In this document: positions 9,385-18,127 of the stretch, in pieces
Layout: every line of letters starts with the position of its first letter
Position numbering within the stretch: the first letter of the stretch is position 1
Assembly (NCBI GenBank): GCA_963705285.1
Contig: OY970066.1
Span: forward strand, 2,108,001 to 2,172,000
Length of the DNA: 64,000 nucleotides
Direction of reading: 5' to 3'
From: JACMLD01 sp963705285
Lineage (GTDB): Bacteria > Bacteroidota > Bacteroidia > Chitinophagales > Chitinophagaceae
Translations under genes and position numbers: made by a program
Notes under the pieces: generated by a model
What the model was told of the DNA's origin: nothing
Databases searched by the model: none
The model's input: only the letters and a program-made list of their open reading frames with translations

Positions 9385-10203
9385 TTACAGATCCCTTTTT
9401 TTATACAGCCAGAAACAAAACAGCCAGGTAAGCAATATCAAAGCCAGGGTGTAGCCAATATGATATTTGACCGCAGCCAGCGCCGTCTGGTAGCTGGCTT
9501 CATCCAGCCTGCCAATAAAAAGCGGCCGCGGAATTAATTTGTGTGATAGCTGTAAGGGAAAATACTGGCCAATATTTGAATGAAATTTTTCGCGTAAGAA
9601 AGCCACTGCAATGGGTTCTGCCATGATAAAATAAAAAGTAAACACTGCCAGCGCAATAAATGATTTACGCACTATCAAACCAACCAGGAAAGCCAGCGAC
9701 AATTGCGAGAACGTTTGCAGTGCAAACAACCCTATATAGTAGGCCATGCCCCATTTATCTGCATCGGGTTTAGTTGTATTAATAACACCAATAACGGTAG
9801 CCACCACCGCATACAACAGGGTTACAATTAACGAAAGAATGATTACGTCTATCAATTTGCCGGTCATGAACTGCTTTCTGCTCCAGCCATCAATAACATT
9901 CTGGCGGTTGGTTTTGTAAGTGTATTCATTGGTAACCAGCATTATGATTACAATAGCTGGTATAAATACAAAATAGGAAGAAAAATACGCCACCGTTTTC
10001 CATGCTTCGGGAAACGTAAAAGGATTGCCCAGCAACATTTTTAATACCTCACCGGCATTTGTTTTACGGGCTACCAGATCGTGGTACTGGTACAGTAAAA
10101 TAGAATTAATGGCAGGGTAGGTAAGCGCGGTAATGCCCATTACCCACCAGAAGGCGGGATAATTTTTAATTTTGAGCCACTCGGTTTTTACAATTTGTAA
10201 CAT
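9385..10203 (-). CDS. ABC-2 type transporter permease
   Basis: 272 aa with about six hydrophobic segments, the standard size and topology of ABC-2 permeases paired with Ccm/Bcr/Nat-type ATPases. The N-terminus MLQIVKTEWLKIKNYPAFW is the typical cytoplasmic start of this family. The Y/T-rich segment EYTYKTNRQNVIDGWSR (around residue 92) is the conserved cytoplasmic loop of two-component exporters. It lies 26 nt downstream of its ATPase on the same strand, so the two are an operon forming an exporter of unknown substrate, possibly a lipid, peptide or drug. Confidence 0.85.
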   Translation of the reverse strand: MLQIVKTEWLKIKNYPAFWWVMGITALTYPAINSILLYQYHDLVARKTNAGEVLKMLLGNPFTFPEAWKTVAYFSSYFVFIPAIVIIMLVTNEYTYKTNRQNVIDGWSRKQFMTGKLIDVIILSLIVTLLYAVVATVIGVINTTKPDADKWGMAYYIGLFALQTFSQLSLAFLVGLIVRKSFIALAVFTFYFIMAEPIAVAFLREKFHSNIGQYFPLQLSHKLIPRPLFIGRLDEASYQTALAAVKYHIGYTLALILLTWLFCFWLYKKRDL

Positions 10204-10229
10204 ACTATGTATTTTTTCAGGGAGAGGAT

Positions 10230-11123
10230 TTAGTTGTTGGTCAATTCAAAAAACTTAGCTTCCAGTCTTTTTTTCTTGAACTGTAAATGATTTAGCACGA
10301 TGCCTTTGCTGAAACAGTATTGGTTAATATCATCAAGCCGGGCCGTGCCTTTGGGCAGGTGAAGCTGAAGGCGGTTATCTGCATACGTTAATCGTGCACC
10401 TGCATTGTATGCCTGCATGGCCGCGCCGAGTGCGGTCATATCAGCGGCACTTATTTCAACCTCGTCTTCACCGCTCAGCACTTCGTTTACATGGCCGGTG
10501 GTAATCAGTTCGCCCCTTTTTAAAATGCTTACATGCGAGCATACTTTTTCTACTTCATCAAGTAAGTGACTAGCCATAATGATCGTATGGCCCATTCTAT
10601 TCAATTCAATCATCAATTCTCTTATTTCAGCAATGCCAACGGGGTCAAGGCCGTTGGTAGGCTCATCCAGCACCAGCACGCGCGGATTGCCTAATAAAGC
10701 TGCGGCAATAGCCAGGCGTTGTTTCATACCCAGGCTGTAGGTGCTGAAACGGCTGTTTTTTCTTTCCTGCAACTTTACTTTTTCCAGCACGTTCTCAATG
10801 GCAGCCATATCTCCACGGCCGCTAATGCTATGGGTTATTTTGAGGTTGTTGACGGCCGACAGATAATGATAAAAGTTCGGCGTTTCCAACAGAGAGCCAA
10901 TTTTTTTTCTTTGGTCGGGGGTGCCAGCACGGCCAAACCATAAAAAATTACCGGTATCGGCTTTTAGTACGTCGAGTATAATACTCAGCAAAGTAGTTTT
11001 TCCGCTGCCATTGGGGCCAAGAATTCCAAATACGCTTCCCTCCGGAATATCAAACGAAAGGTTTTTGAGCGCCTGGATTTTTCCGTATGATTTGCTGATG
11101 TTCTGGATAGTTAAGACTGACAA
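10230..11123 (-). CDS. ABC transporter ATP-binding protein
   Basis: 297-aa nucleotide-binding subunit. Walker A is GPNGSGKTTL (residues about 37-46), the signature is degenerate YSLGMKQRLAIA, and Walker B is VLVLDEPTNGLDP, followed by the H-loop in MASHLLDE. The C-terminal 80 residues form the extra domain of BcrA/CcmA-like exporter ATPases. It precedes the ABC-2 permease with a 26-nt gap. The YSLGM signature in place of LSGGQ is common among these exporters. Substrate cannot be inferred. Confidence 0.9.
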   Translation of the reverse strand: MSVLTIQNISKSYGKIQALKNLSFDIPEGSVFGILGPNGSGKTTLLSIILDVLKADTGNFLWFGRAGTPDQRKKIGSLLETPNFYHYLSAVNNLKITHSISGRGDMAAIENVLEKVKLQERKNSRFSTYSLGMKQRLAIAAALLGNPRVLVLDEPTNGLDPVGIAEIRELMIELNRMGHTIIMASHLLDEVEKVCSHVSILKRGELITTGHVNEVLSGEDEVEISAADMTALGAAMQAYNAGARLTYADNRLQLHLPKGTARLDDINQYCFSKGIVLNHLQFKKKRLEAKFFELTNN

Positions 11124-11282
11124 TGTAGTGCGGGTTTTGTTTCTATGGGAAGGTAGCTATAAAATCAACATTGTCTTGTAAATACACACGAACGAGGATA
11201 TATCTATCCGGGCGGCAAATGAATAGTGAAAATAGGTTTACAATCGGCAGGCAGAGGAGTTCAAGTCGTTGCTAAGAAAACA

Positions 11283-11311
11283 GGCGGTCAAACCGGGGAG
11301 GTCAGACCGCC
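11283..11311 (-). terminator. Hairpin downstream of the beta-oxidation gene
   Basis: A 7-bp perfect stem (GGCGGTC at 11283-11289, GACCGCC at 11305-11311) with a 15-nt loop, followed on the minus strand by a short T-rich segment. It is positioned 12 nt past the stop codon of the 3-hydroxyacyl-CoA dehydrogenase gene. Confidence 0.5.
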
Positions 11312-11322
11312 AGTAGATGCTG

Positions 11323-13728
11323 TTAATTTCGCACGGGTTTGCCGCTCTTTAATACACTTTGAATTCTTTCCAGTGTTTTCTTTTCACCGGTTAAGCTCAG
11401 AAATGCTTCGCGCTCCAAATCCAATAAATATTGTTCAGAAACCAGGGTGGGCTCGCTCAGATCGCCACCACACATTACATAAGCTAATTTTTTTGCCACC
11501 AATGAATCATGCTCAGTGGCATAATTGGCCACTTTCATGCCATTGATACCCGCATATAGAGCCCCCAGTGCAGACCGCCCCAATACTTTTATATCAGTGC
11601 GTTGTACCGGTTGCGTATAACCGCTTTCATACATTTCAATAACTGCATTTTTGGCGTCGGCAATTCGCCTGGCCTGGTTCATGCTTATTTCATCATGGCC
11701 TTTTCTGAGAATGCCCAAATCATATCCTTCCAATGCAGAAGTGGCTACTTTGGCCGTGGCAATATTCAAAAAACGGTTTTTGAGCGTGATGGTTTCAGGT
11801 TCATCTTCATGCATTTCATCTGCCGCCCGCAAGGTGAATTCTTTGGTTCCGCCGCCGCCGGGTATAAGTCCCACACCCAGCTCAACCAGTCCGATATAGG
11901 TTTCGGCTGCAGCGCAAACTTTATCGCTATGCAGGCTGAGTTCGCAGGCGCCGCCGAGCGTAAGTGCATGCGGTGCGGTTATCACGGGTACAGCAGAATA
12001 CCGCGCACGCATCATGGTATTCTGAAATAAACGGATGGCCATGTCCAGTTCATCGTACTCCTGTTCTATGGCCAGCATAAAGATCATTCCAACATTGGCC
12101 CCGGCAGAAAAATTGGCGCCTTCGTTGGCAATAACAAGTCCTTTATAATTTTCTTCAGCCAGCGCAATTGATTTTTGAATGCCTTCCAGCACTTCGCCGC
12201 CAATGCTGCCCATTTTGGTATACCATTCAAGACCCAGTACATCATTGCCCAGGTGGTAAGTTCGGCAGGCACTGTTTTTCCACAACGTCTGATTTTCAAA
12301 ATTTTTCATTACAATAAACGCATCGCCGCCAGGCAATGTTTTGTATTGTTTGCTGGTAACGTCGTAGTATAAGCGCTTTCCGTTTTCTACTTTATAAAAA
12401 GTTTTGGCACCACTGGCCAGCATGTCATCAATCCAGGGTGCAATCGTAAAACCTGCCTGCTTCATGGCTTCAGCAGTTTTAGCAACGCCCAGTACATCCC
12501 AGCTTTCAAAAGCACCTATTTCCCAACCAAATCCGGCCATCATAGCATCATCTACACGGTAAAGTTCGTCGCTGATTTCCGGGATGCGGTGAGAGATATA
12601 GGAAAAAAGGCCATAGTGAAACTGGCGGTAGAACTCACCCGCCGCGTCCTGGCCCGCGCACAAAATTTTAAGCCTTGCTTTCAGGTCATCTACGGGTTTA
12701 GCCGCTTCCACGGTGGCAAATTTTGGTTTTGCACGCGGCCCGTACTCCATGGTTTCAAGGTTAAGGGTTAGTATTTCTTTTTCGCCCCCGCTACCTTTTG
12801 TTTTCTTAAAAAAGCCCTGGCCGGTTTTATCGCCCAGCCATTTGTTGTCTACCATCTTTTGCAACCATGCAGGAATGGTAAAGGCGGCACGCTGTTCGTC
12901 TTGCGGGCAATTATCTGCAACTCCTTTGGCAACTTTTACAAGGGTATCAATACCTACCACATCGGCTGTTCTGAAAGTGGCAGATTTTGGACGGCCAATG
13001 ATCGGCCCCGTTAGTGCATCTATTGCGTCAATACCCAGCTTCATTTTTTCTACCAGGCCAAAAATTGCCATGATGCCGTACACACCAATACGGTTGGCTA
13101 TAAATGCAGGGGTGTCTTTACACAACACGGTCGTTTTACCGAGGTACAGATCACCGTAATGCATAAGAAAGTCAACCACTGCAGTATCCGTGTGGGGTGT
13201 AGGTATTATTTCCAGTAAACGCAAATACCTGGGCGGGTTAAAGAAGTGCGTACCGCAAAAATGCTTTTTAAAATCATCGCTGCGGCCTTCTGCCATCAGG
13301 TGAATGGGTATGCCCGATGTATTGGATGTAATAAGGCTGCCGGGCCTGCGGTATTTTTCCACTTCCGTAAAAATGGATTGTTTGATGTCCAGCCTTTCAA
13401 CCACTACTTCAATGATCCAATCACAACCAGCAATGTCTTTCATATTGTCTGTGAAATTGCCGGTCTTTATCTTTTTAATAACGTCTTTATTGTAAACCGG
13501 CGAGGGGTTCGATTTGATTGCCGCAGCCAGCGCCTCATTCACTATCCTGTTTTTAACCGCAGGATGATCAAGCGTGGCACCCTTGGCGGTTTCTGCCGGT
13601 GATAATTCTGTTGGTGCCATGTCTAACAACAATACCTGCAGACCAATACCGGCAAAGTGACAAGCAATCCTGCTTCCCATTACACCACTGCCCAACACGG
13701 CTACTTTTTTGATGATTCGTTTTGACAT
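11323..13728 (-). CDS. fadN: 3-hydroxyacyl-CoA dehydrogenase / enoyl-CoA hydratase fusion (FadN type)
   Basis: 801-aa bifunctional beta-oxidation enzyme with the dehydrogenase first, as in FadN, opposite to FadB/FadJ. The NAD site is VLGSGVMGSRIACHFA (residues about 10-25), and the dehydrogenase motifs CGTHFFNPPRYLRLLEIIP and KDTPAFIANRIGV follow. The C-terminal half holds a crotonase domain with an oxyanion segment ANFSAGANVGM, TLGGACELSLHSDKV carrying the expected catalytic Glu, and GLIPGGGGTKEF. It should hydrate trans-2-enoyl-CoA and oxidise the resulting 3-hydroxyacyl-CoA. A thiolase (fadA) partner, usually adjacent, is not in this window; the flanking genes are unrelated. Confidence 0.9.
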   Translation of the reverse strand: MSKRIIKKVAVLGSGVMGSRIACHFAGIGLQVLLLDMAPTELSPAETAKGATLDHPAVKNRIVNEALAAAIKSNPSPVYNKDVIKKIKTGNFTDNMKDIAGCDWIIEVVVERLDIKQSIFTEVEKYRRPGSLITSNTSGIPIHLMAEGRSDDFKKHFCGTHFFNPPRYLRLLEIIPTPHTDTAVVDFLMHYGDLYLGKTTVLCKDTPAFIANRIGVYGIMAIFGLVEKMKLGIDAIDALTGPIIGRPKSATFRTADVVGIDTLVKVAKGVADNCPQDEQRAAFTIPAWLQKMVDNKWLGDKTGQGFFKKTKGSGGEKEILTLNLETMEYGPRAKPKFATVEAAKPVDDLKARLKILCAGQDAAGEFYRQFHYGLFSYISHRIPEISDELYRVDDAMMAGFGWEIGAFESWDVLGVAKTAEAMKQAGFTIAPWIDDMLASGAKTFYKVENGKRLYYDVTSKQYKTLPGGDAFIVMKNFENQTLWKNSACRTYHLGNDVLGLEWYTKMGSIGGEVLEGIQKSIALAEENYKGLVIANEGANFSAGANVGMIFMLAIEQEYDELDMAIRLFQNTMMRARYSAVPVITAPHALTLGGACELSLHSDKVCAAAETYIGLVELGVGLIPGGGGTKEFTLRAADEMHEDEPETITLKNRFLNIATAKVATSALEGYDLGILRKGHDEISMNQARRIADAKNAVIEMYESGYTQPVQRTDIKVLGRSALGALYAGINGMKVANYATEHDSLVAKKLAYVMCGGDLSEPTLVSEQYLLDLEREAFLSLTGEKKTLERIQSVLKSGKPVRN

Positions 13729-13774
13729 ATGACAAAATTAGTTAGTTAAACAACTATTTGTAAAACGAAGATAA

Positions 13775-15262
13775 TTATTTTGGGTTATCCGTCTTAATAA
13801 TTATTGAATCAATTCCGTAATACGCCCGGAAATAGTTTTTCTTAGGCTCCGTGGCTTCGTCGAAAAAGGGGATAGTGGAGGGCGGGCGAAGTAATAATTT
13901 ATAAACTGATTTAAAACCTCCGCCAGGCATTTTTTCATTGATTTTCTGCTGAAGCACCACGTCATAGGGTAACACCGCAATCGTTGTTTGATGATTGTTT
14001 TTTGCCTGCAGAAACTGTTTGTCCCTTTCTATCTTTACCGCATGGTAAAAATAACCCGACAATACACTTTTCCACGCATCTGTGTAAGTAACAGACAGTA
14101 ATAATGCTGCCCCGGGTATCAGCACAAAATGCAGGGGTTGTATTTTTTGCGTTATGCTGTTGAATTTGTCTTTAAAAAAAACTTGCCCGCATACTAATGC
14201 CAGCAATAATAAACAAAGTGCTGTTACTAATATGACACTGTTCAAAGCCCGTTCTGGAAATGACCCTTTTGCAACCAGTAATAATGGGGTTAATATGGCC
14301 GCCACCATTACCGGTATCAATAAAAAGCAGTAATACAGTTTTTTTGGTGCGCTGAAAAACACAATGATTCGCTGTATTTTTTTATCATTTTGCAAGCTTG
14401 ATCCTGCCACCACGCAAAACAATGCAGCTATCCAGAAAAGGGGTTCTTTAAAAATATTATAGAACACAGCCCAAGTTCTGAACAAGATTATTGGTACAAC
14501 GGTAATGTACGATGTGCTGCTATTCATCATTTTCTGCCTGGCAAGTATGCCCGAGGTAAAAAACACAAAAAGGCCTGCAATAAAAGCTGCGCAAAAATAA
14601 AGGCTGATAATCTTTTTTTCTCTCCACCGAAATATATTAGATGCAAGTGCTGCAATAAATAGTAATACAATGGTAGCAACAGCAGCCGTTTCATTGCACC
14701 CGATCAATAAAATCAGCAGTAATACAATTACCACATCATTTATCCTTTTTGTTTTGGCAGGAGCGCTGAAACGTTTTATCAACAACTGTAAAATGATCAG
14801 TAGGATAATGACGGGTGTCTGGTATACAATGGCCCCGCTGAACCAGTAAAAATTGGAAGCAATATCTGCTACCAGGTAAATATTTAATAGCAGGAAGGTG
14901 CAACTAACCTGTAACAGCGTATTGGTAGTAAGCCGATCTTTTGTAAAAAAGTGGTTGGCAGTACGCACCAAATGAAAAAAGGCGATAAAAGTGAGGGCAA
15001 ATAGTAATAGGGGTAATAAGAAATACAAATCTGAAATGAAATTCATTTTCAAGCAGGCAATTTCTAGCGCATTTGTAAAAAACCTACCACTCCAGTAATT
15101 ATATAATACGCGCTGCCCCTCCCAGAAATTCAAGTATTTAAAATTGCTTTCAAAAAAATAATCTTCTTTAATGGGATGGCAGAAAAAAGGAAGGATGACA
15201 AACGGGAGCAATGATAACAAAGCAATTATCCAGAATAAAACATTTGCCCTGAATTTGTTCAT
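13775..15262 (-). CDS. Polytopic membrane protein (DUF6056-like)
   Basis: 495 aa with about eleven hydrophobic segments starting at NVLFWIIALLSLLPFVILPF. The first extracytoplasmic loop (EDYFFESNFKYLNFWEGQR, YYWSGRF-like) resembles the loop of DUF6056/glycosyltransferase-C-like membrane proteins encoded near surface polysaccharide genes. A short C-terminal soluble tail ends the protein. Enzymatic activity is not evident. It is followed 46 nt downstream on the same strand by the beta-oxidation gene, though no functional link is apparent. Confidence 0.6.
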   Translation of the reverse strand: MNKFRANVLFWIIALLSLLPFVILPFFCHPIKEDYFFESNFKYLNFWEGQRVLYNYWSGRFFTNALEIACLKMNFISDLYFLLPLLLFALTFIAFFHLVRTANHFFTKDRLTTNTLLQVSCTFLLLNIYLVADIASNFYWFSGAIVYQTPVIILLIILQLLIKRFSAPAKTKRINDVVIVLLLILLIGCNETAAVATIVLLFIAALASNIFRWREKKIISLYFCAAFIAGLFVFFTSGILARQKMMNSSTSYITVVPIILFRTWAVFYNIFKEPLFWIAALFCVVAGSSLQNDKKIQRIIVFFSAPKKLYYCFLLIPVMVAAILTPLLLVAKGSFPERALNSVILVTALCLLLLALVCGQVFFKDKFNSITQKIQPLHFVLIPGAALLLSVTYTDAWKSVLSGYFYHAVKIERDKQFLQAKNNHQTTIAVLPYDVVLQQKINEKMPGGGFKSVYKLLLRPPSTIPFFDEATEPKKNYFRAYYGIDSIIIKTDNPK

Positions 15263-15288
15263 TGATAGTTGTTATATGGTGCACCGTT

Positions 15289-16173
15289 TTAATTATCGGC
15301 TGTTACGTATTGGCTTCCGGTAGATACGGCGCTCCAATCTAATTTTTCTTTTCCATTGTTTACCAATTGCTGCATATTTGATTGCAGCAAATTGGCCAGT
15401 GGCATTTGCTGGTGTACGGCAGCAGCTTGTTGCAATACCAGGTTCATATCTTTCAGTCCGAGTTTTGCGGTAAATGCAGCCGGCTCAAATTGTTGTTGTA
15501 AAATGATATTGCTGTAATTCTGATAAAGCGGTGTATTAAACAGCGTTTGCGAAAACATTTGCCACATAGCTACAGCATCAACACCGCTTTGGCGGGCCAG
15601 GGCCGCGCTTTCGCCGATGGCTTCCAATGCCGATGCTATCAAAAAATTGCCGCACAGCCTTACTGTATTTGCCGCGGTAAAAGCATCGCCAAAATGAAAT
15701 ACGCCCGCACCACCGGCATCTTTCAGCAGGGGTTCAACTTTGTTTCTTATGTCTGCGTTGCCGGAAATAACGTAATTCAGTTTTCTGGCGGCCGCAGCTT
15801 CCGGCCGGCCAAAGACCGGCGCTGCAAGGTAATGTTGTTTGTTTTTATTGTGAAGCGCTGCCAGTTCTTCTGCTGTTTGCGGAAGAATGGTGCTCATAGA
15901 TACATGAATGCTGCCCGGGGCAAGGTGTGAAACCAATCCATCAGCTTCTGCGGTAATAGCTTTTAACGCTGCATCATCTGAAACAATGGAAAAAACAACG
16001 TTGCATTGGCTGGCGACCATAGCTATGGAATTGCCGGCAATGGCTCCTTTATCGGTAAGTGTTTTTGTTTTTGCCTGTGTGCGGTTGTATACAATTAATT
16101 CGTGTCCTTTTTCAACAAGATTAATTGCTATAGGCGTACCCAGTGATCCCAATCCAATAAACCCTATTTTCAT
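15289..16173 (-). CDS. 6-phosphogluconate/3-hydroxyisobutyrate dehydrogenase-like oxidoreductase
   Basis: 294 aa, normal length for the beta-hydroxyacid dehydrogenase family. The dinucleotide motif GFIGLGSLGTPIAINL is at the N-terminus, VYNRTQAKT suits NADP, and the substrate segment VSMSTILPQTAEEL is near residue 91. The family's catalytic lysine is expected in a K-L-x-x-N motif; here the sequence is VRLCGN, so Arg172 (nt 15658-15660) occupies that place. That may mean altered chemistry, such as glyoxylate/imine-type reduction, or loss of activity. The gene is 26 nt upstream of the membrane protein gene on the same strand. Confidence 0.8.
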   Translation of the reverse strand: MKIGFIGLGSLGTPIAINLVEKGHELIVYNRTQAKTKTLTDKGAIAGNSIAMVASQCNVVFSIVSDDAALKAITAEADGLVSHLAPGSIHVSMSTILPQTAEELAALHNKNKQHYLAAPVFGRPEAAAARKLNYVISGNADIRNKVEPLLKDAGGAGVFHFGDAFTAANTVRLCGNFLIASALEAIGESAALARQSGVDAVAMWQMFSQTLFNTPLYQNYSNIILQQQFEPAAFTAKLGLKDMNLVLQQAAAVHQQMPLANLLQSNMQQLVNNGKEKLDWSAVSTGSQYVTADN

Positions 16174-16262
16174 GTTGGTAATTTATAAGGTAAAAGTAGT
16201 AACTTGTTTTTATAAAAATACATATAAACGAAATGCCTTCTTAGCATGCTGGCGTCAGGAAA

Positions 16263-18032
16263 ATGAACTTCATGCGTATTACTCTTTCGGGTCTTTATCT
16301 TTTTTTTACAGGTGCTATTTTTTTAACGCTTACCGGGGCGGGAGTATATTTTTTATTGGCCGATTACGATACCATCATAGCCTCCGTTGTTAACACCCTA
16401 CACAAAAACGGCCTGGAGCAAAAACTAAGAAACCAGGTCTTCACCCGCCAGCATTTCCATTTGTTGCAACGCGGTGCTTACGCCATATTCGTGATAGCCG
16501 TTTTCTTCTTGTGGTTAGCTATCCGCTACCGTTTGTATGTAATACATCTGTGCAGGCTTTCTATTACGTCAATAGCGGCAGGTTTCCGGTCTGTGAAGAA
16601 TGTTTTCAAGAATAATTCTTACCGGCAAAACATGGTTGTTGCTACAGTCATGCTAATAATTGCGTCGTTTTCATTGTATCATATTCTTAACACTTACATG
16701 ACGTACGATGAAATGTGGAGCTATAATTATTACACCAGCAATCATTTCTACTATTCCTTTTTTACCTACAGCGGCTATCCGTTCTTTGAAATGATCTCGC
16801 ATGTATTTAAATGGTTGCCTTTTCCCATGAAGTTTAACCTGCGGCTATCTTCATTTATATTTGGTATGGCAACCTGTGTGTTGTTGTATGCATGCCTGCG
16901 CAAACAGTTTAAAGATCATTTTATAGCCACAGCCGGCGTCATCGCTTTTGCATTTATGCCGGCTACCACTATCTATATGGTGTTGGCCCGGGGTGTGGTG
17001 CATGAGCTTTTCTTTGCGGTAGCCGGAATTTTCACTTTTCTTTTTTGGCTACAACAACCCGGTCAGCAACGGTTCCTGGTGATATACTTTTTTGCAGGAT
17101 TACTCGGCATCTACGCCATGCCTACGCACGCCATACTTTTGCTTTTCATGCTGGTGTATGGAAGCTGGCATTTGCTTAAGCATGATAAGAAAAAGGTGGG
17201 TGTGTTTATAAAAGTCAACCTATTTATTTTGGGTTTGTCGCTGCTGATTTATTTGCCCATGCTGGTCATCACCGGATTTTCTGTTATGAAGGGCATTTTG
17301 GGAAGAAGGGTTGCTTCAATTGATGTAATAGCCTGGTTGCCCCGTTTTGTAAAAGCAACACTATTGTATTATTCAGGTTATCACTATACATTGCTTGCTT
17401 TGTTGTTGCTTGGCATGGCTATAGTGCTTTGGAAAAAAAACCGCATTCCAGGCAACCTGCGCCCCATAGTAAGTATTGCAACGGGTTTGCCTGTTTCAGT
17501 ATTTCTCTTTTTTCTTGCCAGTAAAATATGGTATCCGGGCAGGTCGCTCTCTTTTGGCGCACTGATGATACCGTTGATCATTTGTCTGTTACTACAGCTG
17601 GCAATACCTTTCCTTAACAGGTTCAGTAATGTAAAGAATGTAGGTGGCGCGGTACTGCTGGGTTTAATTATGTGGTGGAATGTATTTTTCTATTTTCAGG
17701 AAAACCCGGTATATAAAAATGTGGCTGTTCTGTCAGACCTATTTATGCGCAGACAGATTGCAACCTGTTATGATAATTCTTCTAAAGCCAGTTCTTTTTT
17801 TTATTACTACCCGGGAATTGAATATTATTACCGGCTGAAACGCAGGATGATTGAATTTACGTTGTCCGCAAAAAACAGTATGCGGTACAAACCCTTATCT
17901 CCCAGTGACAGGTATGATTGTATTGTTTATGATGGTAATGTGCCTGATAGCAGCCGCGCTGCCGGTTACCATGCATTGTACACAGACCCCGCAGGAAAAT
18001 TCAAGGTGTATATTAATGATGAAATAAAATAA
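16263..18032 (+). CDS. GT-C fold membrane glycosyltransferase-like protein (PMT/ArnT type)
   Basis: 589 aa with around twelve transmembrane segments. After the second or third helix comes TYMTYDEMWSYNYY: an acidic pair in the first large extracytoplasmic loop is the hallmark of GT-C enzymes that use polyprenyl-phosphate sugars. A short non-membrane C-terminus (about 100 aa) follows. The acceptor is unknown; surface glycan or lipid modification is the general role of the class. It is divergently transcribed from the oxidoreductase gene (90-nt gap) and ends at a bidirectional terminator shared with metG. Confidence 0.65.
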   Translation: MNFMRITLSGLYLFFTGAIFLTLTGAGVYFLLADYDTIIASVVNTLHKNGLEQKLRNQVFTRQHFHLLQRGAYAIFVIAVFFLWLAIRYRLYVIHLCRLSITSIAAGFRSVKNVFKNNSYRQNMVVATVMLIIASFSLYHILNTYMTYDEMWSYNYYTSNHFYYSFFTYSGYPFFEMISHVFKWLPFPMKFNLRLSSFIFGMATCVLLYACLRKQFKDHFIATAGVIAFAFMPATTIYMVLARGVVHELFFAVAGIFTFLFWLQQPGQQRFLVIYFFAGLLGIYAMPTHAILLLFMLVYGSWHLLKHDKKKVGVFIKVNLFILGLSLLIYLPMLVITGFSVMKGILGRRVASIDVIAWLPRFVKATLLYYSGYHYTLLALLLLGMAIVLWKKNRIPGNLRPIVSIATGLPVSVFLFFLASKIWYPGRSLSFGALMIPLIICLLLQLAIPFLNRFSNVKNVGGAVLLGLIMWWNVFFYFQENPVYKNVAVLSDLFMRRQIATCYDNSSKASSFFYYYPGIEYYYRLKRRMIEFTLSAKNSMRYKPLSPSDRYDCIVYDGNVPDSSRAAGYHALYTDPAGKFKVYINDEIK

Positions 18033-18070
18033 GTGTCAGCTGCCCAGGGACGTTTTACATAGCTAAAAGG

Positions 18071-18104
18071 AAAACCCCCGGATAATACATCCAGGGGTTT
18101 ATTT
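18071..18104. terminator. Bidirectional terminator between convergent genes
   Basis: AAACCCC (18072-18078) pairs with GGGGTTT (18094-18100), and the inner GGAT/ATCC pair extends the stem around an AATAC loop. A-rich sequence on one side and T-rich on the other fit use on both strands, between the GT-C gene and metG. Confidence 0.75.
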
Positions 18105-18127
18105 AATCTGCTAGTTATCTGTAGTAA

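Noticed and set aside
11240..11275. tRNA-like T-loop (GTTCAAGTC)
   Set aside because: No matching acceptor, D or anticodon stems could be folded around it.
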